DNA of 64,000 nucleotides from Actinomycetes bacterium. GTDB taxonomy: Bacteria; Actinomycetota; CALGFH01. The notes under the pieces are model-generated. The model worked only from the letters and a program-made list of their open reading frames with translations, was not told the origin of the DNA and made no database searches. The stretch is taken from the NCBI GenBank assembly GCA_036000965.1, contig DASYUT010000140.1, positions 1 to 64,000 of the forward strand, written 5' to 3'. Every line of letters begins with the position of its first letter. Position 1 is the stretch's first letter. Below are positions 1 through 8,489 of this stretch, in pieces. Position numbers and translations under genes: made by a program.

Positions 1-843
1 GATCACCGTGAACACGTCCGAGGCGTGATGCACCAGGGCGCGGAAGCGCTGCTCGCTCTCGCGCAGGTCGGCCCTGCTCTTGTGGAGGCTGCCCGCCATG
101 GCGTTGAAGGCGTTGCCCAGCTGGGCCAGCTCGTCGTCGCCACTCACCGGGATCCGATGCGACAGGTCGTCCGAGCCGAACCGCGTCGCCGCGTCCTTCA
201 ACGACAGCAGAGGTCGGGTGATCGAGCGGCCCAGCCGCCGGGCCAGGAACAACGCAGCGGTCGAGCCGATGACGAGCGCGGCGAGGCCGGCCAGGAGCTG
301 GTCCTGCTCCCGCCGTCGCAGTGACGAGATCTCGTCTGCGACCTGGTTGCCGTTGAGCGAGTGGAGGTCGGCCAGGATCGAACCCGCCTGGTCGATATGA
401 TCGTGGAACGGATCGAGCCGGTTGTCGGTCGCGCCCCCCTTCGGGATCGCCTTTGCCGCCTCGATATCGGCCGCGGACGTCTTCCACATCGCGTCGGCCT
501 CCGCCGCGAGCTGACGCTCCTGCTGTGTGGCCAAGGTCTGGAGATCGTCGAAGCGCCGGTCGATCTGCGCGCTGAGCGCGACGAACCGCTTGCCCGTGGC
601 CGGGTCGTCCTGCTCGACGGAGGCTTCGCCCAGGTCGTCAGCCTCCACGAGCAGGTGCCTGACCGCCTCGATGCGCTTGGACTCCTCGACGGTCTCCTCG
701 CGGAACTCCTCGAGCGCCGAGATCGAAAAGCGGAACGTGACCAGTCCTGCCCCAGCGACCGCCGCGACCGGCAGCAGCATGGTCGCAAGCGCCAGCCTCA
801 AGCGGCGGGCAAGCGATGACCGGGGTGCAGGAATCTGGCCCAT
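1..843 (-). CDS. HAMP-PAS membrane sensor, C-terminus beyond the window
   Basis: The frame runs off the left edge after 281 codons, so only the N-terminal part is seen. A first membrane segment lies at about residues 13-37 and a second at about 183-201, bracketing an extracellular helical region of about 145 residues. A HAMP linker follows (about 200-255, with SITRPLLSLKDAATRF and ELAQLGNAFNAMAGSL). A PAS-like start (SEQRFRALVHHASDVFTVI) is cut by the edge. This is the build of a histidine kinase or a GGDEF/EAL signalling protein; the output domain is not visible, so I do not choose. I take the start at ATG 843. No neighbour on the minus strand is close enough upstream to suggest an operon. 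Confidence 0.8.
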   Translation of the reverse strand, partial: MGQIPAPRSSLARRLRLALATMLLPVAAVAGAGLVTFRFSISALEEFREETVEESKRIEAVRHLLVEADDLGEASVEQDDPATGKRFVALSAQIDRRFDDLQTLATQQERQLAAEADAMWKTSAADIEAAKAIPKGGATDNRLDPFHDHIDQAGSILADLHSLNGNQVADEISSLRRREQDQLLAGLAALVIGSTAALFLARRLGRSITRPLLSLKDAATRFGSDDLSHRIPVSGDDELAQLGNAFNAMAGSLHKSRADLRESEQRFRALVHHASDVFTVI

Positions 844-1390
844 GGGACTCTTCTCGGCCAGCGGCAAGGCAAGCCTTAGAGGGGTTTCATGACCGGTTGA
901 GGGGTTTGCGGGATGCTCGCACGCTATGAGCACAAAGAGCATGGCTGAGCAGCTCGTCCGGCGTTGGGTCCCGGGTTCCAGCCGGCGCTCGTAACAATGC
1001 CGAAACGGGCAGAGCCCACCGAACAACCCGCTACCCAGGAAGACTGCGATGACATCCCGATGCCCGTAGCCTTGCGATACTGAGCACATTACTTCAGAGC
1101 GAGACGGTGGCTGCCACCCGTTTATGAGGAGTGCATCTATCCAGGGCTGGTGGTACTGAGCGGTACGCGGCTAGATGTCGATATAGGTGTGGCGAGGTGG
1201 CCGTAGGACTGAGCTGACGCAGTGAAGCTCGTCCGTGTCGGTCCTTATCCCGAGCTGAGATTGGACCAGGAAGGCCGCTCGCGACACGTCGCGCGCCTCG
1301 CCAGCGATGCCGGTATCCCGTCGAGCGACCGGTGATGCCGCCGCGTGACCAACCCTCAGGGTCGCCCTTCCCGAAGGAGCAAACTCGCTC
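844..1390. other. gap between divergent genes, no gene seen
   Basis: About 550 bases separate the sensor from the sugar operon promoter. Open frames here are short and resemble no family I know. Two GAGGGGTTT copies near 877-905 lie just upstream of the sensor start and may be part of its promoter. I see nothing else. Confidence 0.5.
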
Positions 1391-1419
1391 TTGACGCGAA
1401 TGCCACCGTCGTCCATCCT
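1391..1419 (+). promoter_or_regulatory. promoter of the aldolase-IolE operon
   Basis: A TTGACG -35 box at 1391-1396 is followed after 17 bases by CATCCT (1414-1419), a weak -10. The -10 runs straight into the LacI-type operator pair, the usual arrangement for repression by a bound regulator. The spacing and position upstream of the first gene support it; the -10 match is only moderate. Confidence 0.45.
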
Positions 1420-1447
1420 TGGAACGGTCCAACTTGGAACGGTCCAA
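1419..1447. promoter_or_regulatory. two tandem LacI-type operators
   Basis: The 14-mer TTGGAACGGTCCAA occurs at 1419-1432 and again at 1434-1447, a 15-bp period. Each copy has TTGGA/TCCAA inverted arms. LacI-family operators are palindromes with a central CG, and a LacI regulator is the third gene of the operon just downstream, so these are most likely its binding sites. Two half-helical-phase copies in a row could bind two dimers. Confidence 0.65.
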
Positions 1448-1479
1448 GGATGCCATAGCAGCGTCGGAGGAGAACGGCG

Positions 1480-1515
1480 ATGGCTCGCACAGAGATGTTG
1501 ATCGGTGACGGATGA
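1480..1515 (+). CDS. 11-residue leader ORF ahead of the aldolase
   Basis: A strong ribosome site (GGAGGAG, 1466-1472) sits 7 bases before ATG 1480, which encodes MARTEMLIGDG and stops at 1513-1515, overlapping the GTG start (1505) of the aldolase in another frame. The aldolase GTG has no good ribosome site of its own, so translation of the leader could feed ribosomes to it. The other reading is that a frameshift separates the true ATG from the aldolase body. Confidence 0.4.
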   Translation: MARTEMLIGDG

Positions 1516-2368
1516 CCCCGCCAGCCTCACCGGCCCCACCGGCCCCACCCGGGCCACACCGTCCCCGCTGGACCACGGCCGGCTCCGGGCCCGCCTGGCC
1601 GCCGGCGAGGCGACCCTGGGCACCTTCGTCGGCGCCGCCTCACCGCTCACCGCCGAGGCCTGCGCCGCCGCCGGGGTCGACTGGCTGGTGCTGGACCTGG
1701 AACACGGGTCGGGCGGGGAGGAGCAGGTCCGCGACCTGGTCCCCGCCGCCGGCGCCTACGGCGTCGCGACCGTGGTGCGGGTGGAGTCCGGCGCCCGCAT
1801 CCGCATCGGCCGGGTCCTGGACCTGGGCGCCGCCGGGGTGATGCTGCCCCGGATGGACACCGCCGAGGAGGTCGGCGAGGCGGTCAGGCACCTGCGCCAC
1901 CCGCCCGACGGCGACCGGGGCGTGGCCACCTACAACCGCGCCTGCCGCTTCGGCCTGGACCCGGGCGCCCTCGGCCGCGCCAGCAGCGAGGTCCTGGGCG
2001 TGGTGCAGATCGAGTCGGCGCCCGCCGTGGAGCAGGTCGAGGCGATCGCCGCCCTCGACGGGGTGGATGTGCTGTTCGTCGGGCCCCAGGACCTCAGCTA
2101 CAACCTCAGCTACAACCTCGGCGTGCCCGGCGACCTGCGGGCACCCACCTACCTCGCGGCGCTCGAGCGGGTCCGCACCGCGGCCAAGCGGCACGGCAAG
2201 GCGTGCGGGCTGCTGGTCGGCGACGGCGCCGCCGCGGCCGCGCGACAGGCCGAAGGCTGGACCTTCGTGGCCATCGGCTCCGACGCCACCCTGCTCGCCG
2301 CCGCCGTCGCAGGTGAGCTCGGGCGGGCACGACAACCCACCCCCAGCACGCGGGGAGGCCGCACATGA
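1505..2368 (+). CDS. HpcH/HpaI-family aldolase
   Basis: Class II pyruvate aldolase of the 2-dehydro-3-deoxyglucarate / HpaI family, cleaving a 2-keto-3-deoxy acid to pyruvate and an aldehyde. At 287 residues it is slightly longer than usual because of a Pro/Thr-rich N-terminus of about 25 residues. Visible motifs are DLEHG (64-68, catalytic His), VQIESA (168-172, metal-binding Glu) and FVGPQDLS (191-198, metal-binding Asp). Just after this the four residues LSYN are doubled by a perfect 12-bp tandem duplication (about 2093-2116), directly beside the active-site Asp. The gene overlaps the next one by 4 nt (ATGA). Context suggests a role in the catabolism of inositol or a sugar acid. Confidence 0.85.
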   Translation: MTDDPASLTGPTGPTRATPSPLDHGRLRARLAAGEATLGTFVGAASPLTAEACAAAGVDWLVLDLEHGSGGEEQVRDLVPAAGAYGVATVVRVESGARIRIGRVLDLGAAGVMLPRMDTAEEVGEAVRHLRHPPDGDRGVATYNRACRFGLDPGALGRASSEVLGVVQIESAPAVEQVEAIAALDGVDVLFVGPQDLSYNLSYNLGVPGDLRAPTYLAALERVRTAAKRHGKACGLLVGDGAAAAARQAEGWTFVAIGSDATLLAAAVAGELGRARQPTPSTRGGRT

Positions 2369-3648
2369 CCAGCACCAGCACGGACAGCGGCACGAACGGC
2401 GGCACGAACGGCACCGCGAGCGGCGACGTCGGTGTGGGGCTGATCAGCGTCGGCTGGATGGGCAAGCTCCACAGCCGCGCCTACCAGGCGCTGCCGTCGG
2501 TCTACCCGGAGCTGGGGCTGCGGCCACGGCTGGTCCACGCCGCCGACACCGCCGCCGACCGCGTCACCTACGCCCGCGGCATCCTCGGCTACGCCCGCGG
2601 CAGCGGCGACTACCGCGAGGTCCTGGCCGACCCGGAGGTGGAGGTGGTGTCGATCTGCGCCCCCAACGTCTTGCACCACGAGATCGGCCTAGCCGCCGCC
2701 GAGGCGGGCAAGCCCTTCTGGATCGAGAAGCCGGTCGGGCGGGACGCGCGGGAGACCGGCGAGGTCGCCGCGGCCGCCCGAACGGCCGGGATCGTCACCT
2801 CCATCGGCTACAACTACCGCCACGCCCCGGCCGTGGAGCATGTCCGCGAGCTGGTGGCCCAGGGTGCGCTCGGGCGCATCACCAACGTCCGCGCGGTGTT
2901 CTTCTCCGGCTACGCCGCCGCGCCCAAGGGGGCGCTGTCGTGGCGCTTCAAGCGTGAGCTGGCCGGCAGCGGCGCCCTGGGCGACCTGCTCAGCCACGTC
3001 GTCGACCTGGTGAGCTACCTCGTCGGCCCGATCGCCGAGGTCAGCGCGCTCACCAGCACCATCTACGCCGAGCGGCCCATCCTGCCGATGGGCTCAGACA
3101 CCCACTTCGCGGTGATCGAGGACGGCGAGCTGGGACCGGTGGAGAACGACGACTACGCCGCCGCCCTGGTCCGCTTCGCCCCGACCGCGCAGGGCCCCGG
3201 CGCGGTGGGCACGCTGGAGGCGTCGCGCACGATCGTCGGGCCCCAGTGCGGCCTGGGCTTTGAGCTCTACGGCACCGACGGCTCGGCCGTCTGGGCCTTC
3301 GAGCAGATGAACGAGCTGCGGGTCTGCCTGGGTCGCGGCGGCCCCCACCAGGGCTACACCACCGTGCTCGGCAACCCCCACCTGGGCGACTACGCCAGGT
3401 TCCAGCCCGGCCCGGGCATCGCCATGGGTTATGACGACCTCAAGGTCATCGAGGCCAAGAAGTTCCTCGTCGCAGTGACCGGCGGGGAGCGCCGCAACGC
3501 CACCATCGAGGACGCCCACGCCGTGGCCGAGGTCATCGCCGCCGCCGAAGCGTCCGCGGCCAGCGGCACCTGGCAGGCGGTCCTCCCCGTCCCGGGCGCC
3601 ACCTTCGGTCGCGAGCCCGCGCCCGCGCAGGGCCCGACCCGTGGCTGA
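2365..3648 (+). CDS. Gfo/Idh/MocA-family oxidoreductase
   Basis: NAD(P)-dependent sugar or polyol dehydrogenase of the Gfo/Idh/MocA family (inositol 2-dehydrogenase-like). The Rossmann start reads VGVGLISVGWMGKLHSRAY (about 22-40) and the family EKP motif is at 121-123, followed by the IGYNYRHAPAV stretch typical of the C-terminal domain entry. It is 427 residues, longer than the usual 330-390, with a Ser/Thr/Gly/Asn-rich tail of about 20 residues at the N-terminus; a shorter start is possible. Its ATG overlaps the aldolase stop, and its end overlaps the LacI gene by 8 nt, so it is in the middle of a tightly coupled operon. Confidence 0.85.
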   Translation: MTSTSTDSGTNGGTNGTASGDVGVGLISVGWMGKLHSRAYQALPSVYPELGLRPRLVHAADTAADRVTYARGILGYARGSGDYREVLADPEVEVVSICAPNVLHHEIGLAAAEAGKPFWIEKPVGRDARETGEVAAAARTAGIVTSIGYNYRHAPAVEHVRELVAQGALGRITNVRAVFFSGYAAAPKGALSWRFKRELAGSGALGDLLSHVVDLVSYLVGPIAEVSALTSTIYAERPILPMGSDTHFAVIEDGELGPVENDDYAAALVRFAPTAQGPGAVGTLEASRTIVGPQCGLGFELYGTDGSAVWAFEQMNELRVCLGRGGPHQGYTTVLGNPHLGDYARFQPGPGIAMGYDDLKVIEAKKFLVAVTGGERRNATIEDAHAVAEVIAAAEASAASGTWQAVLPVPGATFGREPAPAQGPTRG

Positions 3649-4720
3649 GCAGGTCGCCGGCCCGCCGCGCAGGCCGACGATCCGCGACGTCGCCGAGCGC
3701 GCCGGGGTGTCCAAGTCGCTGGTGTCGCTGGTCATGCGCGGGGAGCCGCTGGTCCGCGAGGACAAACGCCGGCGCGTCCGGCGGGCCGCCGCCGAACTGG
3801 GGTACCGGACCAACTGGGCCGCGCGGTCGCTGTCGGCGGTGCACTCGGGAGCGGCCGGGGTCCTGGCCGCCGACCTGCGCAACCCCTGGTCGATGGACAT
3901 CGTCGAGGCCGTCAGCCAGGTGCTGGAGGAGGCCCGGCTGACCACGCTGCTGACCAGCGCCGTGCTGCCCTCCAGCGCCGGCGGCCAGCGCCGGCTCGAC
4001 GTCGGGGTGATCGGGGCGCTGCGGGACCTGCGCGTCGACGGCCTGCTGGTGGTCGGCTCGGTCCCGGACCCGGCGCGGCTGGCCGACGTGGTCGGCGACC
4101 TGCCCGTGGTGGTCGTCGGCGCCCGCGCCGAGGGCCTGGCCCGCGCCGACGTGGTGCGCAGCGACGACGCCGCCGGCATGGGGCTGGTGGTCGATCACCT
4201 GGTCGAGCGCGGCCACCGCCACATCACGCACCTGGGCGGGGCTGGGGGGGCCGTGGCCGACGAACGAGCTGCCGGCTACCGCACGGCGATGACCCGCCAT
4301 GGGCTCGGCGACGAGATCGTCGTGCAGGCGTGCGACTTCAGCGAGGACGGCGGCTACGCCGCCGCGGCCACGCTGCTCGGCGGCGGGCGCAGCCGCCGCC
4401 GCCCGGTCACGGCGCTGGCCGCCGTCAACGACCTGGCCGCCGTGGGGGCGATGTCGGCCGCGGCCGACGCCGGGGTCGACCTGCCCGGCGGGCTGGCGGT
4501 CACCGGCTACGACGACACCTTCCTGGCCGAGCTCCGGCAGCTCTCCCTGACCTCGGTCAACCCCGACAGCGCCGGCATCGGCGGGCTGGCCGCCCGCCGC
4601 CTGCTGGCTCGGATCGCCGCCCCGGACCGACCCGGCGCCGAGCAGCTCGTGGCGCCCCGGCTGGTCGTCCGGGCCAGCAGCGCCCCGCCGGTCCCCCTGC
4701 CGCAGGGGGCGGGCCGGTGA
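3641..4720 (+). CDS. LacI-family transcriptional regulator
   Basis: The N-terminal helix-turn-helix (about 11-60) has the family signature TIRDVAERAGVSKSLVSLVM followed by the hinge helix (YRTNWAARSLS). The remainder is a periplasmic-binding-like sensor domain with the usual DGLLVVGSV, VVDHLVERGHRHITHLGG and VTGYDDTFLAE segments. At 359 residues it is full length. The GTG start overlaps the dehydrogenase. A LacI gene inside the operon it probably controls implies autoregulation; the two operators at 1419-1447 are the likely target. The inducer is likely an inositol or related sugar, inferred from the neighbours only. Confidence 0.9.
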   Translation: MAEQVAGPPRRPTIRDVAERAGVSKSLVSLVMRGEPLVREDKRRRVRRAAAELGYRTNWAARSLSAVHSGAAGVLAADLRNPWSMDIVEAVSQVLEEARLTTLLTSAVLPSSAGGQRRLDVGVIGALRDLRVDGLLVVGSVPDPARLADVVGDLPVVVVGARAEGLARADVVRSDDAAGMGLVVDHLVERGHRHITHLGGAGGAVADERAAGYRTAMTRHGLGDEIVVQACDFSEDGGYAAAATLLGGGRSRRRPVTALAAVNDLAAVGAMSAAADAGVDLPGGLAVTGYDDTFLAELRQLSLTSVNPDSAGIGGLAARRLLARIAAPDRPGAEQLVAPRLVVRASSAPPVPLPQGAGR

Positions 4721-4989
4721 CCGCCCGCCGGCCCGTGGTCGTCGGACTCGGCACCGTCGACCCGACCCTGGTCACCGGCGTGCTCGGCGACACCGCCGAG
4801 TTCGTGGCCCAGCCCGGCCCGGAGGACCTGGCCGTCGCCGAGGGCGCGATCGTGCGCGCCGACACGGTCGTGGACGCCGCCCTGCTGGCCGCGGGCGTCG
4901 ACGCACTCGAGGCCGGCTGGATCGCCGAAGCCTGTACCACGTCCCTGCACGTGCACCGACCGGTGCGGATGAAAGAGGTGCGCACATGA
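4717..4989 (+). pseudogene. dehydrogenase remnant, 90 codons
   Basis: GTG 4717 overlaps the LacI stop (GTGA), and the stop overlaps the next ATG, so translation is still coupled. Residues 1-60 (VVVGLGTVDPTLVTGVLG ... IVRADTVVDAALLAA) look like the N-terminal end of a D-2-hydroxyacid dehydrogenase (normally about 310-340 residues). The last 30 (GVDALEAGWIAEACTTSLHV) look more like the C-terminal tail of a Gfo/Idh/MocA enzyme. The middle is missing, so I read this as a deletion chimera of two neighbouring dehydrogenase genes that kept its frame. The assignment of the two ends is from memory of family patterns. Confidence 0.5.
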
Positions 4990-5885
4990 GCACGACCGAG
5001 ACACCTGCCGCCGAGGGCAAGACCGCCGGCGCGCCCATCTCCTGGGGGGTCTGCGAGGTCCCGGGCTGGGGCTACCAGCTGCGGCCCGACCGGGTGCTGG
5101 CCGAGATGCGCGAGGTCGGCCTGAGCGCGACCGAGTTCGGGCCCGACGGCTTCCTGCCCGGCGAACCCGACGCGATGACCCGGGTCCTGGACCACCATGG
5201 CCTGCGGGCCGTCGGTGGGTTCACCCCGCTGCTGCTGCACGTGGCCGGGCACGACCCCGTGCCAGAGGTCGAGCGCCTGCTCCAGGGCTACGACGCCTCC
5301 GGCGCGGGCGTGCTGGTGCTGTCGGCCGTCACCGGCCAAGAGGGCTACGACACCCGCCCGGAGCTGGATGAGGCCGGCTGGCGGACCCTGCTGGCCAACC
5401 TGGACCGCCTGGCTGCGCTGGCCGCCGAGCACGGCGTCCGGGCGGTGCTGCACCCGCACGTGGGCACCGTGGTCGAGAACGGCGACGAGGTCTGGCGGGT
5501 GCTCGAAGGCTCCTCGATCTCCCTGTGCCTGGACACCGGGCACCTGTTCATCGGCGGCACCGACCCGGCCGAGCTGGCCAGGCAGGCGCCCGAGCGGATC
5601 GCCCACACCCACCTCAAGGACGTGGACAAAAGGATCGCCGGGCGGGTCCAGGACGGCCGGCTGACCTACACCCAAGGGGTGCGTGACGGGATGTACCGCC
5701 CGCTCGGGTCGGGCGACGTGGACGTGCCTGCCATCGTCGGGTCCCTGCGCGCCCGCGGCTACGACGGCTGGTATGTGCTGGAGCAGGACACGATCCTGAC
5801 CGAGGAGCCCAGGGGCGACGGCCCGGTGGCCGACGTGTGGACCAGCGCCGAGTACCTGCGCTCGGTCCTGCGCGGGACCCGTTGA
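4986..5885 (+). CDS. IolE-like sugar isomerase/dehydratase
   Basis: TIM-barrel protein of the AP-endonuclease-2 fold used by inosose dehydratases and sugar-phosphate isomerases. The opening APISWGVCEVPGWG (16-29) is typical of IolE-type 2-keto-myo-inositol dehydratases; LCLDTGHLFIGG and HTHLKDVDK carry the metal-ligand His/Asp, and the end has GYDGWYVLEQD with the last Glu ligand. Length 299 residues is normal. It is the last gene of the operon; with the dehydrogenase and the aldolase it gives an oxidation, dehydration and aldol-cleavage series, which fits inositol or inosose breakdown. The exact substrate cannot be told. Confidence 0.82.
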   Translation: MSTTETPAAEGKTAGAPISWGVCEVPGWGYQLRPDRVLAEMREVGLSATEFGPDGFLPGEPDAMTRVLDHHGLRAVGGFTPLLLHVAGHDPVPEVERLLQGYDASGAGVLVLSAVTGQEGYDTRPELDEAGWRTLLANLDRLAALAAEHGVRAVLHPHVGTVVENGDEVWRVLEGSSISLCLDTGHLFIGGTDPAELARQAPERIAHTHLKDVDKRIAGRVQDGRLTYTQGVRDGMYRPLGSGDVDVPAIVGSLRARGYDGWYVLEQDTILTEEPRGDGPVADVWTSAEYLRSVLRGTR

Positions 5886-5931
5886 TAAGCGGCCACGGGG
5901 AACCGCCCGGTCGCGGAGGGCCGTAGGGCCG

Positions 5932-6411
5932 TCAGGCCATGGCGGTCGCTTCGAGCTCCACCATGAGCTCGGGGAAGGCGAGCCGGACGACGCCGAGCAG
6001 GGTCCCCGGGGGCGCGACACCGGCCGCGCCCGTGCGCTGGCCCAGAACGGCTCCGTGCTGAATGAACGCGTCGACGTCGGTCGTGTAGGTGTTGAGCCGC
6101 ACCACGTTCGAGAGGCTCATGCCCGCGCCCGCCAGGACGGCCTGGAGGTTGTCGAGCGCGAGCCCGATCTGCGCCGCCATGTCACCAGGGTGTTGGGGCG
6201 CCCCGTTGCCGTCGACCGCGGTCTGTCCTGCGCACATCAGGACCCTCGTGTGGCCTTCGTGGTGGCACTGGAGTCGTGTGCCGCTGGCCCGCCGAGTACA
6301 CGCTCGCCTGCCGCCTGTATCGTCTCGAGCACCACCTCGCCGGGCAGCCGCAGGAGCGCTGGGTCCGCGAGGCCCTGCTGCGCGCGGCCGGGCGGAGCTG
6401 AGCGGCGGCAC
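5932..6411 (-). pseudogene. RidA-family protein, N-terminus probably lost
   Basis: The last 100 residues fit RidA/YjgF enamine/imine deaminase (VLMCAGQTAVDGNG, then VVRLNTYTTDVDAF, with PPGTLLGVVRLAFPELMVE near the end). The family usually starts about 25 residues before the CAGQ strand with a GYSQAV stretch; here that part is replaced by an Arg/Ala-rich run with no family likeness. An internal ATG just before CAGQ (MCAGQ) could still give a short product. It converges on the IolE gene. The 5' portion (6240-6410) reads on the plus strand as a possible gene tail ending LLRAAGRS, so a junction is likely here. Confidence 0.55.
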
Positions 6412-6441
6412 GCCGCGTTGTGCGACTGAGGACCGTGGCGG

Positions 6442-8280
6442 TCAGCGGCTGAGCTGCGCGACCGCCGGCTCCTGGGCCTGGAACTGGCGCTCGTAAAGCT
6501 GGGCGTACAGCCCCCCGACCGCGAGCAGCTCGGTGTGGCTGCCCTGCTCGACCAGGCGGCCGTGGTCCAGCACCAGGATCTGGTCGGCGGCCAGCACGGT
6601 CGACAGCCGGTGGGCGATCGCGATCGTGGTCCGCCCGGCGAACAGCGGCTTGAGGGCGGCCTGGATCAGCTGCTCCGAGACCGTGTCCAGGTGGGAGGTG
6701 GCCTCGTCCAGCAGCAGGATGCGGGGGTCCTTGAGGATCACCCGGGCGATCGCGACGCGCTGCTTCTCCCCACCCGACAGCCGGTGGCCGCGCTCCCCGA
6801 CGACGGTGTCGTAGCCGTCGGGCAGCGAGCCGATGAAGCCGTCCAGGTGCGCGGCGGTGGCGGCGGCGACCAGCTCGTCGTCGCTGGCGTCGGGGCGGGC
6901 GTAGCGCAGGTTGTCGGCGATCGAGGCGTGGAACAGGAAGGTGTCCTGGAACACGATCCCGATGTGGCCGCCCAGCGACTCCAAGGTCAGGTCGCGGACG
7001 TCGTGGCCGTCGACCAGGACCCGGCCCTGCTGGGGGTCGTGGAAGCGGGGCACCAGCGACACCGCGGTCGACTTGCCGGCCCCGGTCGGGCCCACCAGCG
7101 CGACCAGCTGGCCGGGCTCGACCCGGAACGACACCGCCTGCAGCGCCGGCCGCAGCTCCGGCCGGTAGGCGAAGGTGACCCGGTCGAAGCCGACCGCGCC
7201 GCGGACCCGCTGCAGCGGGCGGGCGCCGTCGCGGTCGGTGACCTCAGCCGGCAGGTCCAGGAGCGCGAAGATGCGGTTGAACAGCGCCAGCGACCCGGTG
7301 ATGTTGACGTGCAGGCTGCCCAGCGACCCGATCGCGCCGCCCAGCCGCCCGGCCAGGACCACGATGAAGGTCACCACGGTGCCGACGGTGGCCTGGCCAC
7401 CGAAGACCAGCCAGCCGCCGTACAGCCACAGCACCGCCGGGCCGGCGGTCTGCAGCACGTCCATCAGCATGTAGAACCAGCGGCCGATCATCTCCTGGCG
7501 CAGCTGCAGCCGGCGCAGCTCGCCGTTCAGCGCGCCGAAGCGGGCTCGTTCGCGGCGCTGGGTGACGAACGCCTTGACCAGCAGGATCCCGGAGATCCCG
7601 AGGACCTCCTGCAGGTAGGCGGTCAGCTTGCCGAGATGGGCCTGGGTCTGCTTGCGGGCCTGGTAGGTGGTGCGGCCGATGCGGCGGCTGGGCAGCAGCG
7701 CCAGCGGCATCAACGCCAGCGCCAGCAGGGTGAGCCGCCAGTCCAGCACCACCATCAACACTAGCGTGCTGGGGATCACGAACAGGTTCCAGACCAGCCC
7801 GAGGATGGTGTCGGCGACGACGTCCTCGACGGCGTTGACATCGTTGCCGATGCGGCTCATGACGTCGCCGGTGCGGCTCCTGGTGAAGAACCCGACCGAC
7901 TGCCGCAGCAGCCGGCCGAACAGCTGCTCGCGCAGGTCGTGCATGATGTGCTGACTGATGGTGGCGCTGAACCACGACTCCGCCACCCCGATCAGCCCGC
8001 CGACCAGCGACGCGGCCACCCCCAGCAGGATCAGCCACGCAAGCTCGCTGAACCGTTCGCCTGGGTGGGCCAGCGCGTCGATCACGCCCTTGGTGACCAC
8101 CGCCGGGACCAGCCCGATGACGGCCCCGGCGGCGATGCACGCGACCGCGCCCAGCCCGCGCCGCCAGTAGGGGCGGAAGCAGCCGAACACCCGCTTGGCC
8201 AGGCACCAGTCCCACTTCGCCTGGGCCTGGTCCTCGGCCCAGTCGAGCTCCATGCTGGCGCCCACGCAGTAGCGCTCCAT
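6442..8280 (-). CDS. ABC exporter, fused membrane and ATPase domains
   Basis: A half-size ABC exporter of 612 residues. The membrane domain (about 30-320) has six hydrophobic spans; the ATPase (about 365-600) shows Walker A GPTGAGKST, signature LSGGEKQRVAIA, Walker B ILLLDEATSHLD and the switch His in AHRLSTV. I place the start at ATG 8280 (MERYCVGASMELDW), because the frame upstream overlaps the Clp-N genes and is only open by chance; ATG 8253 is an alternative. It follows the one-TM miniprotein gene by 47 nt on the same strand, so it is probably the last gene of the HTH/Clp-N operon. The transported compound is unknown. It would work as a homodimer or with another half-transporter. Confidence 0.88.
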   Translation of the reverse strand: MERYCVGASMELDWAEDQAQAKWDWCLAKRVFGCFRPYWRRGLGAVACIAAGAVIGLVPAVVTKGVIDALAHPGERFSELAWLILLGVAASLVGGLIGVAESWFSATISQHIMHDLREQLFGRLLRQSVGFFTRSRTGDVMSRIGNDVNAVEDVVADTILGLVWNLFVIPSTLVLMVVLDWRLTLLALALMPLALLPSRRIGRTTYQARKQTQAHLGKLTAYLQEVLGISGILLVKAFVTQRRERARFGALNGELRRLQLRQEMIGRWFYMLMDVLQTAGPAVLWLYGGWLVFGGQATVGTVVTFIVVLAGRLGGAIGSLGSLHVNITGSLALFNRIFALLDLPAEVTDRDGARPLQRVRGAVGFDRVTFAYRPELRPALQAVSFRVEPGQLVALVGPTGAGKSTAVSLVPRFHDPQQGRVLVDGHDVRDLTLESLGGHIGIVFQDTFLFHASIADNLRYARPDASDDELVAAATAAHLDGFIGSLPDGYDTVVGERGHRLSGGEKQRVAIARVILKDPRILLLDEATSHLDTVSEQLIQAALKPLFAGRTTIAIAHRLSTVLAADQILVLDHGRLVEQGSHTELLAVGGLYAQLYERQFQAQEPAVAQLSR

Positions 8281-8327
8281 TCCCGCAGCGTAACCCTCAG
8301 GTGTCAGATCGGATAGTGGTTTGCCGC

Positions 8328-8489
8328 TCAGCGCAGCAGCGGCGCGATGTCGCGGGCCAGCCGGTCGCTGCCGCCGATCACGGTGGCGCCGGAGCTGAGC
8401 GGCCGGGGCGGGTTCACATCCCAGGCGGCGAGCAGCGCGAACACCAGCAGGCACGCGGCCACGAACCCCAGCCGCCCACGCCGGCTCAC
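8328..8489 (-). CDS. small one-TM membrane protein
   Basis: GTG 8489 overlaps the stop of the upstream Clp-N gene (GTGA), which supports this start. The 53-residue product has a basic N-terminus (SRRGR), one hydrophobic span (LGFVAACLLVFALLAAW) and a short tail rich in Pro, Asp and Arg. I recognise no family. Its place between two Clp-N genes and an ABC exporter suggests a membrane partner of one of them, which is inference from position only. Confidence 0.6.
   Translation of the reverse strand: MSRRGRLGFVAACLLVFALLAAWDVNPPRPLSSGATVIGGSDRLARDIAPLLR

Noticed and set aside
6285-6405. A plus-strand gene ending LLRAAGRS
   Set aside because: It is too short and has no start or family. It may be a scrap, noted under the RidA entry.
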